Shown here one piece after another: positions 38,391 through 51,109 of a stretch of DNA of 64,000 nt (the first letter of the stretch is position 1; each line of letters begins with the position of its first letter). The stretch is from Tenodera sinensis (taxonomy: Eukaryota; Arthropoda; Insecta; Mantodea; Mantidae), in NCBI GenBank assembly GCA_030765045.1, contig CM060969.1, forward strand, positions 42,759,216-42,823,215, given 5' to 3'. Made by a program: the position numbers and the translations under genes. The notes beneath the pieces were generated by a model. That model worked only from the letters and a program-made list of their open reading frames with translations, made no database searches and had not been told where the DNA came from.

Positions 38391-39030
38391 GCATACAATT
38401 ACTTAATGAGTTATTCTAGGGCTGGTTGCAAGCAGTAATTCAGCGTCAGAAACGAAATGATATATATGAACATTAAGTGTGGAAACGCAACGAAGCCTAG
38501 CCTATAAATATGAAGATTGTGTGGTTACCTTGAATGCACTTAGGGGCCTTACGAGGCCATGTATTGTAATCACTACTATACAAGTGAACAAAATTTTACA
38601 ATATAGTTTTAACGTTTTTACATTATGTTAACGTACAAATTGACACATTTTGTTTTTATTGGAGGGGTCGACCAGAAACATTTTCACAAAATACAGGTCA
38701 CTAAACTATTTAAAATATTGAAATATGTTTACTACGTCAGATAACACTATCATTATTAGTTTGACTTTCATTGTAAATCAGTCATATAAAATCCTTCACT
38801 TTTTTATAAGTAGAGCCTTATATATAATTCACTCGTGACTTGTATTACATGGGAAATTTTAATTTACTTGAATGGTTTTGTATAACTAGACGGACGCTGA
38901 ATGAATTTATTGAAACTATTTAATACTTCTATCACTAAATTTATCTTCTTGCATTTAAAGTGTAGCTATGAAGTCTAGTGCAAGTAATAAACACAGAAGA
39001 TTGTGTCTATGTACATATTCGCAAATATGT

Positions 39031-39128
39031 GTATTTATTTATTCACTGCCAATGAGTTTTACCCGCTGACAGGGTTAAATGTACAATCAAGATTACAAAA
39101 AATAATTGCATAAACAACATAATACAAT
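39031..39128 (-). repeat. retroposon-like 3' tail at inner edge of left arm
   Basis: On the minus strand 'taccctgtcagcgggtaaaa' ... 'ttggcagtgaataaataaat' looks like the 3' end of a non-LTR element or SINE finishing in a (TAAA)n-type tail. The inner edge of the arm falls just upstream of this segment on both sides. No upstream reverse transcriptase was found. Confidence 0.4.
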
Positions 39129-41602
39129 TCCTGCGGCACGCATTCGTCTCAACATAAATATTCCCCGTTTGCTCTGTTTTGACCAGAGAGACGTCCAAAA
39201 GTGATACATTATCTTTCGGATTATAGATTTGTATATCATCTCCACATGTGGTCATATCTTTCCAATCTTCTGTCAGTGTAGCCAAGGATCGGGTGCAATT
39301 ACAGCCCTATAATACACTGAAAGATCTGGTTCAAATTGCTTTTTGGACTGGAACCTGCTTTCTTACAACTGCAAAGCAGCATCCAGTTTCCAGTAAGCAA
39401 AGACCGCTTTGCTGATCAATCCATACTTACTTGTTCGCTTGTTATTTTCAATGCTACGATGAAAAATATACACCTACTTTTTTGAGACAACTAATATTAT
39501 TGTATATATAATTTTGTGGGAACTTTAGTGTTCTGCACTTATTCCTAGAATTGAAAAAATGAACTCCGTAGTTATGATCTATCCAAACCTAATGATTTTA
39601 TCATAGTGGAGTATAATTTTTTTTCTTTTTTCCACATACCTCAGGAATGAAACGCAATTACTGATCTACTTTATTATCTGGGTTCATCCTGTCGACAAAG
39701 TTCACAAATACAATTAACTCCTTAGAATAAGCTGGCTACCCTTGGAGTCATTCAAAATTAATGTATTGTTCATGTAGACGTTCCAAATTCTTATCTTGTA
39801 ATCTTTGTAGAAACTGGTTCAAACATACGGTCGATGCAATTGACTGGTACCACAAACCTTGGGCCATAAAGAAACTAGTTCAAATATCTCAGTAAACATC
39901 TAGATTTTGGGCAAGTAGAACCGATCAAAGGAACACGTAATACGTGCATATTAAGGTAGCATAGAAAAGCAAAGAATTGATGTTTTCTTTTCTCTGTGAT
40001 GAAATGTTCCAATAACAGCCACAAATTCATTTTTCTCCATACGCAGATGGCGTGAAAATTTATGACCGTAGGTTACAGGTACCTTTAACAACTTTTACGT
40101 AATCCTAGCCCTCAAGGGCTGATGTCAGAACCATGATGAGGAAGACATCAACGTCGGATCTTCGTACACGCCCTCTGAATTTGGACGCCCTATCTTCTGT
40201 CCAAGACCTCTGCATATAATAACATATATTATAGCGGCCGCCCGATCTTCTGTATCTTGCACCACATCCAATCTCAATCTTCGAGATCCTCCATCGGAAG
40301 GTAAAACTGGTTATTTTCTTGTACAATCAGTCAAACTAACAACTGGCATCCATAAAAAGAAACCAGGCTGCCATTTCAGAAGATTTTTACCATAAAGACA
40401 TCAAGGCAGTTAAAGATTCCTCAAACTAGAGCAAGAGTAATTTACAAAAGTTTGCAATTGTCTACTACTGAATTTTGTTGCACATAAAACAAAAACGTTT
40501 ATAACTAGTAATAAAGTACATATTGATAAACGGTGCTACAAACGAGACCAAATTATTATTTGCTTACACGTGGCTCACGCATGGTGAAAGAAGTATCATC
40601 TAGACCAGAGGCAGCAAAGTCTTGCAGAACTCCTTTCACACTACTCTTTTCATTCCAATAAAAATATGTTGAAACAGAATAGGTCGGCTTTAAGTCACAT
40701 ATTTTAACAATCACTAGTATGTCTTAAAGATATTACAATATCTTTCAAGCAAGTTTTCTGAACAGAATGCAGGACCTTGAGTTGATGGCTCTGATGGGAA
40801 ATTCGGTTCTGTATCCACAATGATTCGTATTCTAAGGTACAAATTAGCAGAATATTCTGAGAACAGGAAACTTTACTGAGCCTTCGGAACCGATAATATT
40901 ACCAAATATAAGAAAAATAGTTTGTAAAAATGGGAGAAAGCTTTAAACAGAACTACAATTACGAAAACATAAGAAAATAACATCTGAAGAGTATTTGTGG
41001 TATATTCCTTTGCTTTCCACTTATCTCAAGACAAAACAATGTTGCTTTAGAATATTAATTCTTCCAAAACATTAGCAAAGACTATTATTTAAGAGAACCT
41101 TTTTTTAAAAAAAAGATTATATAATTAAAATGGATACGTTAATTTTGTTGTATGCTGCCTAAAATGCATACTTACATTCTGCACTAATGGCCAAGAAATA
41201 AAAACAAGCATTTCGAAGTTAAATTTTGTTTCTAACAGTTTTTTCGGGGAAGCAAGAAGCCAAGACTTGTTGTCTATAACATATACACCTTGACCAAGCT
41301 TATGCAGATGTACCAAATCATTTTGGAGCCTCAAGAAGGTTCATTGCTGGAAGCATAGAATAGTTGAATTCACTTTTTCCCGGATTTTGCTCTTTGACCC
41401 AGTACTATCTTTGGTTAATGTTGGTTTAGTTAACCGTTTACATAATTAAATATGTTTATATGGCTTTGAGAATGAGCTGGACATAGCTTGAAACCCCTGG
41501 GTTAGCAAAAGAGAAAAAGAATATCAACATTACTAAGATAAGTGAAGTTTTTAGTTTCTAATTTGTTCTTATTTTAGAGAAAGTCATGTTAATGCAATAT
41601 TT

Positions 41603-41633
<31 letters not shown>

Positions 41634-43088
41634 GGGGGGCTAATAGTGGTCGCTGTGAACATGGCACAATTACTTTTCAAGTCCTTCTTGTGCACATTAT
41701 TAATTAAATTTTTTAGGCATGAAAGTCACTAAAATTCTACGTGTTACATTTTACCAAAACGAGCGATGTTTTTCCCACTTTTCGTACTGACTATACTTTG
41801 GGGCCGTATAATGTTAATATGCATATCAGTGGACAATTACAGGTACCTTTATTAGCATCAGCAGCCGGACGAACACATCAGCTAAACACTGAAAATTCCA
41901 AACACACGCCGCCATCTTGTGTCGGAATGTGTAATGTTAAATATCGGCCTCAATTAGGAATAAATTGCTGCAAGCGTTTCCTGCAAATTAATATTTTATG
42001 TATGCAATTTAATGACTGAGGAAATTATATTCATTATTTTTAGGTTATAATAGATTTTGAAGCAGACCTCTGATGCTTGTGGCCTCGGTATCCGAAAAGG
42101 CTAATTTCTTTGTAAGCTTCATGAAGCTCCATAGGAGGTTCTGAAAATAAATGAATGTCTACAGCAGAAAATACAAAATAAAACATTAAAAAATTATAGG
42201 AATATTGTAGAAGCATATATTTTAATATAAGATTACTATTTTATACTCATCTCAACACAACGGGAACATAGTTATATAATTACTTGGATTCTGAAAAGAA
42301 ATTAATCTCTAAAGCACGAAATACTTAACTTCCAAATATGATAGGAATGTTGCAGAAGTATATTATCTTTTAGAGCAGTATTACTAAGTGCAAATATGTT
42401 TCAAAACTAGTAAAAGGTTTTTAGAAATAAAGTCACGGATATATTTAGATAATCAATGACAACTTTCGGAGGGGAACTTAGCGCCGCGACCGATAGGCGA
42501 TGTTTTGTGTCTATGTCCCTGACAGGCACCGCCGGGGGATGGATCCTAAGGGCGGCCAGAATGTTGCCCGACAGAGCAGGAGCCAGGGTCCTTACATTTT
42601 CCTAGTTAGAAACACCTCGGCGGAGGCTCACTTAGCTTCCGTCCCGCCCTCGAACTTGTACCATCCCATCTGGGGCCCGAAAACCAGTGGTTCGCCTTCG
42701 AATCCGGGGACGAGATTTCCAGAGAACATTTCCTCCCCCTGCCCATGCTGCTGCTGCGACATTCGCTGACGCTTCAAACCGTGAAATAAATCTATCGGAT
42801 GAAGGGTGAAATGAAATTATTAATGCAAAGATTAATGGAGGGACAGGTATTTTGGAGAATATGGAAACCCTTCGCCTGGTGAACTTGGGAAACCTCCGAA
42901 AGAACTCGTGGGGCAGGAAGGTTGGCCACGGGTCGAACCCGCGATCTCCCGAATCTCCCACAGATGTTACCACCTGAGCCATCCCGTTCAGTACTAATGA
43001 ATGTAGTAAAGTAATTAATGATTTAAAGAACAAAACCATAACCACGGTAACTATAATAGTTTCATTCATATTAACATCTATATAATTC
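39129..43088. other. unique spacer of the inverted duplication
   Basis: About 4 kb present once. It holds a SINE at 42.84-42.99 kb, a 27-base T run followed by six G at 41,607-41,639, a GC-rich patch at 42,480-42,770, and otherwise AT-rich DNA. Blocks around 41,578-41,620 and 41,712-41,735 resemble the downstream end of the MSR copy at 31.25-31.30 kb and may be a decayed fragment. No gene was recognised in frames of up to 92 codons, nor in the 152-codon minus frame that runs through the SINE. Confidence 0.5.
42835..42992 (-). mobile_element. tRNA-derived SINE, family 1 (spacer copy)
   Basis: On the minus strand the head has an A box 'tggctcaggtgg' (plus 42,970-42,981), 'cgggagatcgcgggttcgac' across the B box, then 'tggccaacc' and 'caccaggcgaagggtttcca'. 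The same head and spacing occur at 51.1-51.3 kb. The A and B boxes are close to consensus. The 3' end and tail were not delimited. Confidence 0.7.
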
Positions 43089-43186
43089 ATTGTATTAATG
43101 TTGTTTATGCAATTATTTTTTGTAATCTTGATTGTAAATTTACCCTGTCAGCGGGTAAAACTCATTGGCAGTGAATAAATAAATAC
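43089..43186 (+). repeat. retroposon-like 3' tail at inner edge of right arm
   Basis: Plus-strand counterpart of 39,031-39,128: 'taccctgtcagcgggtaaaa' and 'ttggcagtgaataaataaat'. It is included because the duplication breakpoint coincides with the start of this shared segment on both sides. Confidence 0.4.
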
Positions 43187-43652
43187 ACATATTTGCGAAT
43201 ATGTACATAGACACAATCTTCTGTGTTTATTACTTGCACTAGACTTCATAGCTACACTTTAAATGCAAGAAGATAAATTTAGTGATAGAAGTATTAAATA
43301 GTTTCAATAAATTCATTCAGCGTCCGTCTAGTTATACAAAACCATTCAAGTAAATTAAAATTTCCCATGTAATACAAGTCACGAGTGAATTATATACAAG
43401 GCTCTACTTTCCAAGACTTATAAAAATTGAAGGATTTTATATAGCTGATTTACAATGAAAGTCAAGCTAATAATGATAGTGTTATCTGACGTAGTAACCA
43501 TATTTCAATATTTTCAATAGTTTAGTGACCCGTATTTTGTGAAAATGTTTTTCGTCGGTCCCTTCAATAAAACCAAAATGTGTCAATTTGTACGTTAACA
43601 TAATGTTAAAATGTTAAAACTATGTTGTAAAATTTTGTTCACTTGTATAGTA

Positions 43653-44820
43653 GTGATTACTAGAGCTAGGAAATTCATGCATTTGCATGTTTTTTCATAG
43701 GGGTTAAAAATGTATGCTTTTACATTATATGCACGAATTACGGAATTTTCAGTTATTTGGATATGATTTTAGGTGCATATAACTGCATATTTTCTTGATT
43801 TTTGATAAATGCATATTATTTCAATACTATAGCCCCTATATTGCATATTTTAATGATTTTTATGCTTTTTTATTTTTTCATCTGTATAATATTTTTCATA
43901 TTGGTAGCATTTCTGAGACAATGGTTCTTTGCCATTGGTAGATAGATTTGTGTCCAGTACGAAGATAATTTTTGTTAAATCTCCTAAAAGAGTTAAGTTG
44001 TTTAGCTCAACAGCACCTAATATCCGACTTCCTCCTGCACCAGTGTTAACTCGATGGGGAACATAGGTCGATGCAGTTTTATATTATGCTGAGCACATAG
44101 AAATAGCCGAAGAGGTTAATTCATTGGACTTGAAAGATGCTTCATCAATAGAAACTGTGCAAAATATTCTGTCAGGCACTGGGTTAAAAGAGGCTCTTAG
44201 TTTCATATCTGCCCATTTTTCTTTCTTACCAACAGCCATAACGGCATTGGAAGTTGTAGGATCTCCTTTGCATGAATCACTGTCTTTGAAAAAACAATAT
44301 GTGATCTAAGTTCGGTTTCTGGTAGCATAGGGCAAAAAGTGAAAGAGAAAGTGAATTATGTAATTTCAAAACATTCTGGTTATAAACAGATGTGCGGTAT
44401 TCGAGACATCCTCAAAAGAAAACCATGTCTCACCAAGAGACTTGACCCTCTCTCTCTGTGAAGCAGTTAGCATCATTTAAATATGCCCCAATAACATCTT
44501 GTGACGTGGAGAGAAGTTTTTCACGTTACAAAAGTGTTTTGCGAGACAACAGACGATGCTTTACAGTTGAAAATTTGTGCAAAGTGTTGGTTGTGAACTG
44601 CAATTTAGCAGTTAATACTAGCAGCGGGACTACTGCTTCAACCTCTAAAGAATAAGGTAACTTTATTTATTATTTAACCCGTCTTGTCTACTGCAAAGGG
44701 ACATTAATTGTTTTAATTAAATAGTGCATATTTCTTGGCATATTTTCAAGTTTTTAAGAGCATATTTGCATGCATATTTCAGTGTTTTTAGGGCATGAAC
44801 TTCCGAGTCCTAGTGATTAC
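43653..44820 (+). mobile_element. hAT-type DNA transposon relic, 1,152 bp, 8-bp target duplication
   Basis: The target duplication GTGATTAC stands at 43,653-43,660 and 44,813-44,820. The element is 43,661-44,812. Its left end TAGAGCTAGGAAATTCATGC pairs with the right end read inward, TAGGACTCGGAAGTTCATGC, giving a terminal inverted repeat of about 20 bp with a few mismatches. An 8-bp duplication and such short inverted ends are characteristic of hAT elements. The internal part keeps only the C-terminal portion of a broken transposase. The left arm of the inverted duplication carries the unoccupied site (GTAATCAC at 38,566-38,573), proving the insertion boundaries. Confidence 0.95.
44046..44655 (+). 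pseudogene. hAT transposase C-terminal fragment, broken
   Basis: From 44,046 the frame reads LTRWGT, an in-frame stop, then VDAVLYYAEHIEIAEEVN and on to 44,309; RWGT followed by an AxxYY motif is typical of one hAT lineage. After stops and at least one frame change, 44,458-44,655 encodes the dimerisation region with DVERSFSRYKSVLRDNR and, further on, NLCKVLVVNCN. In intact hAT proteins this ER.FS block lies near the C-terminus. The N-terminal BED zinc finger and most of the catalytic core are absent. It cannot encode an active transposase. Confidence 0.9.
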
Positions 44821-45934
44821 AATACATAGCCTCGTAAGGCCCCTAAGTGCAGTCAAGGTAACCACACACTCTCCATATTTATAGGCTAGGCTTCGTTGCG
44901 TTTCCACACTTAATGTTCATATATATCATTTCGTTTCTGACGCTGAATTACTGCTTGCAACCAGCCCTAGAATAACTCATTAAGTAATTGTATGCTTAAT
45001 GAGAGTGTATTATACATCTAAAATCACACAAAGTACTCAAACGTAAAACATACCTACTGTATAATTCGAAGCGGGTAACTTTGTTCAAACTATATACGAG
45101 AACTTCCTGACTGAGCGGACCTTTGATCCACAAGCAATAATATAGCACCATACTACCATATGAACATGTTGCCCACACTGCTGACACGCACCTGAGCACG
45201 AACACCTGCTCTGTTACTACACTGCTTTCAATTTAGATGTCAGGACGTTTTTGCATAATGTGCAATCGAAGCTGAACAGAAGGCCGCAGTATTTACGACC
45301 ATCTTTTGTCCAAGATGACTTTCTCCTCGCAAGCTCTGCTTGAAGATGTAATGAAGATATGTGCATGGTACGGTACCACCCCAAACGGCTATTTTTGAGC
45401 CAGAAACCTTTAAGCCAGTCATATTAATGTGTAAAATGTTCTTGTCGGCTAACCGGCTCTCTCGGGAATGAAACTGAATTATTTGCGGAAGTTGCCATGG
45501 AGCGGTGTTTTACAATGAAGCGAGCAGAACCTCATTACGTTGCACGAAATACCCTTCTGTTTCGCTATCTTGCACTGCCTCTAATGGTGACACTTCACGT
45601 CTGGGAACTCCACGATTCCTGGAAGTTCTAAGGAGATGTCAATGAACAAACCCATTTAACGGTAGAAATAGATTTGGAATTTTACAGTGTTATTTCTTTA
45701 TTGGAGAAAAACTACACAGCGAGTTTTCCTGCATTCTAATGATAAATATGATCATTTCAACGTAATAAATTATTAAATGTAGATACATATTATAGGAACT
45801 CTTTTCGTTGAATAGTAAAGAGTTCATCTATATTAACACCCAGACCAAAACATCTTTGGATTTGGATTTATATTGTAATGTCTAGCTAGGAATTTGACCA
45901 CAGATATGTGGTAATTCTCATATATCTTGGTAGC

Positions 45935-46707
45935 GCAAACCCGCTTAAGATGAACGCACGGTTAACGCGAAAAAAATATTGGCTCCAAAAGGAATACGTT
46001 AGTTCTTATGGGAAGATGTATTAGTTAACACCAATTTCGGTTAAGGCAAATTACGAACTCTTTTTCAATTCCTAGCGTAATTAAATTTCACTGTAACACA
46101 AACTTCCGATGTTGCAGTATTTTGAAGTGTTAATTTTTCCCGAAATGAATGCAAGAATTTTAACTACAAAGTTAACCATTCATTGTTGACTCGTTTCTAA
46201 TGCATTGTTTGTCCGTAGCGACGATTATCACCTCAAGAATCAGGGTTTATGATACACTTAAATAAATTCAATAATGTGTGCATTAACATTTGGGAACATA
46301 TTCCAGGTGTTCGTTTAGTCCTAGCCAAATCAAGATAGAATACTGAATAAAAATCTACACCGGTATCACCTGAAACACAGCAAAGAGGAAGCACACATTG
46401 CATCAAGTTCAGGAAACAGATCTGAGCGACTACGTGGTGCTAAGCATGAAGATATCGAGACCCTATTGTTAGAAAGACTGAATCATATGCGTGCATTTAG
46501 CATGAAAATGCCAAAAATAGTCATCGAAGACTTCAGTTATTCCGCCGGTTGGCTATATTGGTTCCAAAAGAGACATTCAGTTTCATTTGAAAAAAATTGT
46601 GGTGAAGCAAATAAAGTTGACTATAGTGCATATAAAATCTGTGTTTTTCACTTACACGCCTTTTTTAACACGAATTCTTGATTTTTCGTATTAGCAAGAC
46701 TATGCTG
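45935..46707 (+). pseudogene. fossil pogo/Tigger-type remnant and termini (right arm)
   Basis: Mirror of 36,666-37,480. The plus-strand frame 46,466-46,681 encodes the second CENP-B-type HTH (AGWLYWFQKRH and CGEANKVD) and runs into a terminus ending at 46,707 next to TA. The first HTH present in the left arm is deleted here. At 46,093 a CAGTGAAATTT terminus points to lower coordinates and includes 'cccataagaactaacg' and 'gcgttaacc' text typical of Tigger ends; about 85 bp of this is missing from the left arm. The complementary deletions make the two arms together more informative than either. Confidence 0.6.
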
Positions 46708-47141
46708 TATTCACTTGAATGTGAAATTTTGAATTAACGTTGGTGTCAAACAGCTTTTGCTTCCATACACTAATGTCTATGGGTTTGCCAAACAATTCAT
46801 TACACTTAAAATCGAAAAGGTATTTATGATTCTCACTCTTATCTAAATTGAACAATTCCAAACTAGTTTCTCGGCCCCAAATATTAAGTATATGTTATGC
46901 AATTGTTGAGCAGTCTTTTTTTTTATCCCTAAAATGATGTAACTGGGCTCCCTTTACAGCTTTACAGCTTTTCGTTGTTCAAGAATTTCTCACTCCAAGT
47001 CTGAAGTCTCCCCAAATGATGATTCTATTAGCCAACTTCTGGCATTTATAGAACAAGCGAGAAGTTTAAGAAATTTTGTATCTTTTCATGCTTAACTGCT
47101 AGAAATCCGCCTTAGTTAATTCACTTTCTGTTCCATTCTCC

Positions 47142-47480
47142 CAATTTTCAGATTCTTCTTCTTCTTTTCCTGGCTACCCTCCCCTTACGTAGGACTTACA
47201 AGCCAGTGCCTAGGGTCAGACGCCTGTCGGGAGCACAGGAACCTAAGGACCGGACAGAGTGAAGACCTGGAAGCAGGTGGTCAGCCAAGCACCAGGTATG
47301 ATAGTGAGGAAGAGGACGATATGAAATGCAGGCAAAATCGATGATTGGAAAGGTGATAATGGAACAATTGGTGGAATGAGTAACAGGGGAAACCAGAGAA
47401 CCCGGAGAAAACCCATCCCGACGCCGCTTCGTCCACCACGAATACCACATGTGGGTCCCTGGAACAATTTTCAGATTCTT
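47142..47480 (-). mobile_element. 5'-truncated SINE, family 2A, with 16-bp target duplication (right arm)
   Basis: Reverse-complement counterpart of 35,884-36,222. Direct repeat CAATTTTCAGATTCTT stands at 47,142-47,157 and 47,465-47,480, with body 47,158-47,464. The identical truncation point and target duplication show that it is the same insertion event copied by the inverted duplication. Confidence 0.9.
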
Positions 47481-47545
47481 TAGGAGAATTTCATCAACTA
47501 AGCCAAGTTCCAACTATAACGAATGATTGACATAATGTCTAACGT

Positions 47546-50500
47546 ATAGTGAATTCAGAGCGTTATTTTGCGAGACAGAAAAGCGAACTCTGCAAAATAA
47601 AAGTAATTTATGAGAAAAATTCGAATATTCGCAAAGAAGGGCGGGTTACACACACATTCTGAATATTGTAAATGGTATCTTTGGCATGGACTCATAAAAG
47701 CTTCTAACTTCTGAAAGCAGCAAGAAAATAAATCTAACTGAAGAGCTCCCAGAAATCTTTAATGTTTACATCTCCAACCCAGGCGTAGTTTTTGGCACAT
47801 ATACATACATTACAACCTAAAACTATTCAGACCACGCGTATATATATGCGTTCACCCAAAACAACATTTTGCATACAGAGCTCTAAGACCACGTTCTCAT
47901 GCAACGGATTTACCCACGAAAGTCTCTAGCTCCGGGACTTTAGAAAACCGCCTCTTTCAAATCCCTCTCATGCAGCTTCCGACAAACTCCGGATACAGAG
48001 TGGGGCTTCCATCCTTTTTCTCTCCCGCGGTAAGCGCCGCAAGGAAACACATACATACACACAAACACTCTGCAAAAGGTTTTGTTGGTGGCTCTGCCAT
48101 GGGTTTTCTACTTCTCAAATCCCTCTGCGGCAAACCTCTTCTCCCTGGGAAGGTTGGTAGGCATGCTCTGATCTCTCTTACACGCCCGCCCCTCTCAGAG
48201 GAGATTCATCCCACAACCAAAAAGTCACTTCAGAACTGCTCCACTTTTCGCGAGAGAAAACATTTCGTTGTAAACCCTCAAAGCAACAGTGGCGGTTCGT
48301 TATCTATGCACGTGGACTATATAAGGGTAGGAAATCACAAAAACGCTGAAGTTACAGAATCAAATTCTTTATTCGCTTCCTTATTTTGGTTGCTCTTTGG
48401 TGGATAAGAGTGATGTGAACTACACGAAAGACTCTTTAAAACAGCCCTGTCTTTCGGTTTATTGTCCAGGGCCACAGTAAAAGCATGCTTTTGAATAGCT
48501 GACACACACTTGATCTTCAGGGCCTTCAGGGTAGCTGTATGCAGCTAAGAGTTTAAACCAAAAAAGATATTGTAATAACGTCCTAAACAGGAAACCTCTA
48601 ATAGGAGATATCTAAATCAACCTTAAAAGAAACCGTTGTTGTAGTGTTAAACGTCCGCTTTTACTACTACGGCACCGCAGGCGGTGACTTAAAAGAAACC
48701 GATGAGCTGGTCATAGCACTCCTAAAATAATGTTATATTCCCTTTGTCTTCCTCTTTAACTAACAGTTGGGTGACACTGGTGTCCTTAGCTTCTTCCCAG
48801 AAACTTTATGTTAATTTTTGGTCCTGCACTCTTGTGACTTCTCCATATTATTTTAATGAAGGATTTTCTGGGGAAATATTTTAACAAACTGGTGATTTTA
48901 TCAGTAGAACCACGTGTTGATTTGCTTCCCAGTTTTACCAGTTGAATTTTTTTATTACGAATTGAATAGTACATTGGAGTCTAGTCTATTATGATAGCAG
49001 CATGACAGTGATAGAGAAATTAACGAAGTAAAAACAAATTAACTTAATGAAAATAGGAAATTATTTAAGTCTAGTTATTGAGAAGAATTTTAAGGTGTCC
49101 TTCAAAAGTCAAAGTTACCGGCACTCTAAAGCATTTTGTTAAGTCAAAGCAAACAAGCATAATTAGCTGAGAAATGTCGACACTTAAGTTTTTTACAGTT
49201 CATCACTTTTATTTCCTTTTCCTTTGTATTTAATGGCTGTTCTTGGTAACAGCAAACAACTAGTCAAACGATATGTTGAGGTATACATATGTTAAATAAA
49301 GAACGTTAGTTACCTACATTTAATCATGGTAACGCGTTTTTGTGAAATAGTATGTCATAATTTGAATCTCTCCTATTGCCACTATGTTTACAGAGAACTT
49401 GCTTTCTTTCAGGGAAGAACATACAAACCTTCAAAAATGAATTTCTCCATGAAAAGATGCACCACTTAGATTCATCATAAACATACGTTAACTTGTAGGT
49501 TATGAAAAATTTTCGAAGAACAGCTTTAACAAGAGTTTAACCGGAACAGAACTAACGTTACAGCCGCCACTGATAATACTTGGTCTATCTTTCGTCCTAT
49601 AGAGTGGCAAACCCTGCACCCGTTCTTACATACAGGCGGATCATATCCTGCTCACAAACTTACATTTAAAATCCCACTAACCTCCCGAAACTAGGCAAAG
49701 TCAAAGTTCCAGGAGAGAATTAAGGCAAATGCATATATAATCACAGTCGCAGAGGTTTCTAATACCCACAGAGAGGGCGGATTTCTTGAGCAGGGTTTCT
49801 CGACCCAAAGTTGTCAGTGTTTCCATCATCACGTTAAGGACCAAACTCCCAACTTAATTGGAACTGCTTCATTTACTGTTCCTTCCAAGCGCATGCGCAC
49901 CAATGCACAGTCTATGGCTTAAACGCTCCAATCGATTCAAATTCATGGCCAAAATTATTTAGCGAATGTTCCTAGAAATAATTATTTTGGTTATTAAAAC
50001 AGCAGTTCATATGTATTGCTTTTCCAGTATATTACTACATTTCTTTAAAGAGTAAAATGGAATATTAAACCTATTAAACATATCTGGGCGATATCTAAAA
50101 GAATAGAGCACTTGTCACGAAATGTTGGCAACGTTGGAGATCAACGGCTAAAGGTTTGCGCAGTTGATCATATTTTGTTCTTTGATTAAAAGCTATCCTG
50201 TTGTTTTATTTATAAAGTTCCTGTAACAAAAAGGAACTGGTGCTTCTACATTTGAGCATATTGTCACTGGGGATTCAAAACTAAATTTCCTGCGGCGATG
50301 GGATTAACCCTACTGAGCCGGCCGGTTACCTGATGGGTCCTCTTGTCTGAACAATAGCCTACCTAACAAGCTCATTATGTTTGGGCAATTACTGTTCAAA
50401 AAACTTGCTTTCAGTGGATTCCAGAATCTTCCTTTTCGAGAATGTTTCGATTTGAATGCGAGACTGTATAAGGGTGTGCTCGGTTGAACAATTAAAAGGT

Positions 50501-51105
50501 TAGTCTTCCAGTGGACAGTTCAGGGGACAGCACCAAGTCCAGTTCAGCTGTGAATTGTGACTCAGTAGTTCGATAGTGATTCGATTCGACAGATGAGCTG
50601 TTTTTCAGAGTGTGTGCAGTAGTGCCATTTGTTACAGTATGTTTACAGGGTACATTTTGAGAAACTTGTGATCAACTAAAAAACAGAACTTACATTGGAT
50701 GGATTTTAGTTCCAAAAACTAAAAGCTGAAAGGGTACAGACACAGAGGGAGACAGCAGGCTCACTTCGATCAACACAGATCTACTGTGGCTACCACCCCC
50801 AGGACGCAAGGATGAAATGAGGGAACCGAAGGTGCCACACAGGGTCGCAACCAGACAGGCCACAGAGATGCGCGGAAGTTCCTAATAAGTGCTGAGATCT
50901 CTTCATCCCGGTGCCAGGCCCCGCCGAGCAACCACCACACCGCAGCTCCGGTGTCGCACTCAGCGTCTCACCCCCCCCCCCCCCCCAACCCCGACGGAGG
51001 AGAAGGACCGACCGAACGCCACCTAGCGCCGAGAACATCGGTTACCATGCGCAGTCAACCACGCCATATGCCTGGCACTGCCAACACTACACGCCTGGAA
51101 GTACA
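47546..51105. other. no gene recognised
   Basis: Sequence outside the right arm. A 145-codon plus frame (47,970-48,407) in a less AT-rich patch has no recognisable domain and no clear signal peptide; it is noted but not called. A run of 16 C lies at 50,971-50,986. Frames at 50,790-51,117 overlap on both strands and look compositional. Confidence 0.4.
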
Positions 51106-51109
51106 CCTG

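Larger units (their letters stand above)
35818..39128 (+). repeat. left arm of large inverted duplication
   Basis: About 3.3 kb that reappears in reverse complement at 43,089-47,545. Landmark pairs include 'acgttggacattatgtcaat' (outer end) against 47,5xx, minus-strand frames at 44,996-45,205 and 45,240-45,422 equal to plus frames at 38,181-38,390 and 37,964-38,146 apart from single residues, and the inner end near 'aataatacaat'. By eye the arms are highly similar with scattered substitutions and a few indels. The arm contains a SINE, Tigger fossils and a retroposon-like tail, and an empty hAT site at 38,566-38,573. No host gene is recognised; the 60-105-codon frames conserved between arms reflect recent duplication and not demonstrated selection. 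Confidence 0.9.
43089..47545 (-). repeat. right arm of large inverted duplication
   Basis: Reverse complement of the left arm, longer mainly because of the hAT insertion at 43,661-44,812. The inner edge is at 'attgtattaatg' (43,089) and the outer edge at 'gacataatgtctaacgt' (about 47,545); beyond both edges similarity stops abruptly. No obvious target duplication flanks the whole 11.7-kb unit, which argues against a giant transposon and for an inverted segmental duplication. Relative to the left arm it has lost the first Tigger HTH but keeps about 85 bp of a Tigger terminus that the left arm lost. Confidence 0.9.

Noticed and set aside
35818..47545. Whole inverted structure as one giant terminal-inverted-repeat transposon
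   Set aside because: No target duplication is visible at the outer edges, the outer ends carry no recognisable terminal motif, and the spacer encodes no transposase, polymerase or integrase that I can recognise.
47970..48407. 145-codon plus-strand gene
   Set aside because: No domain, signal peptide or repeat was recognised, and length alone in a locally GC-richer patch is not enough.
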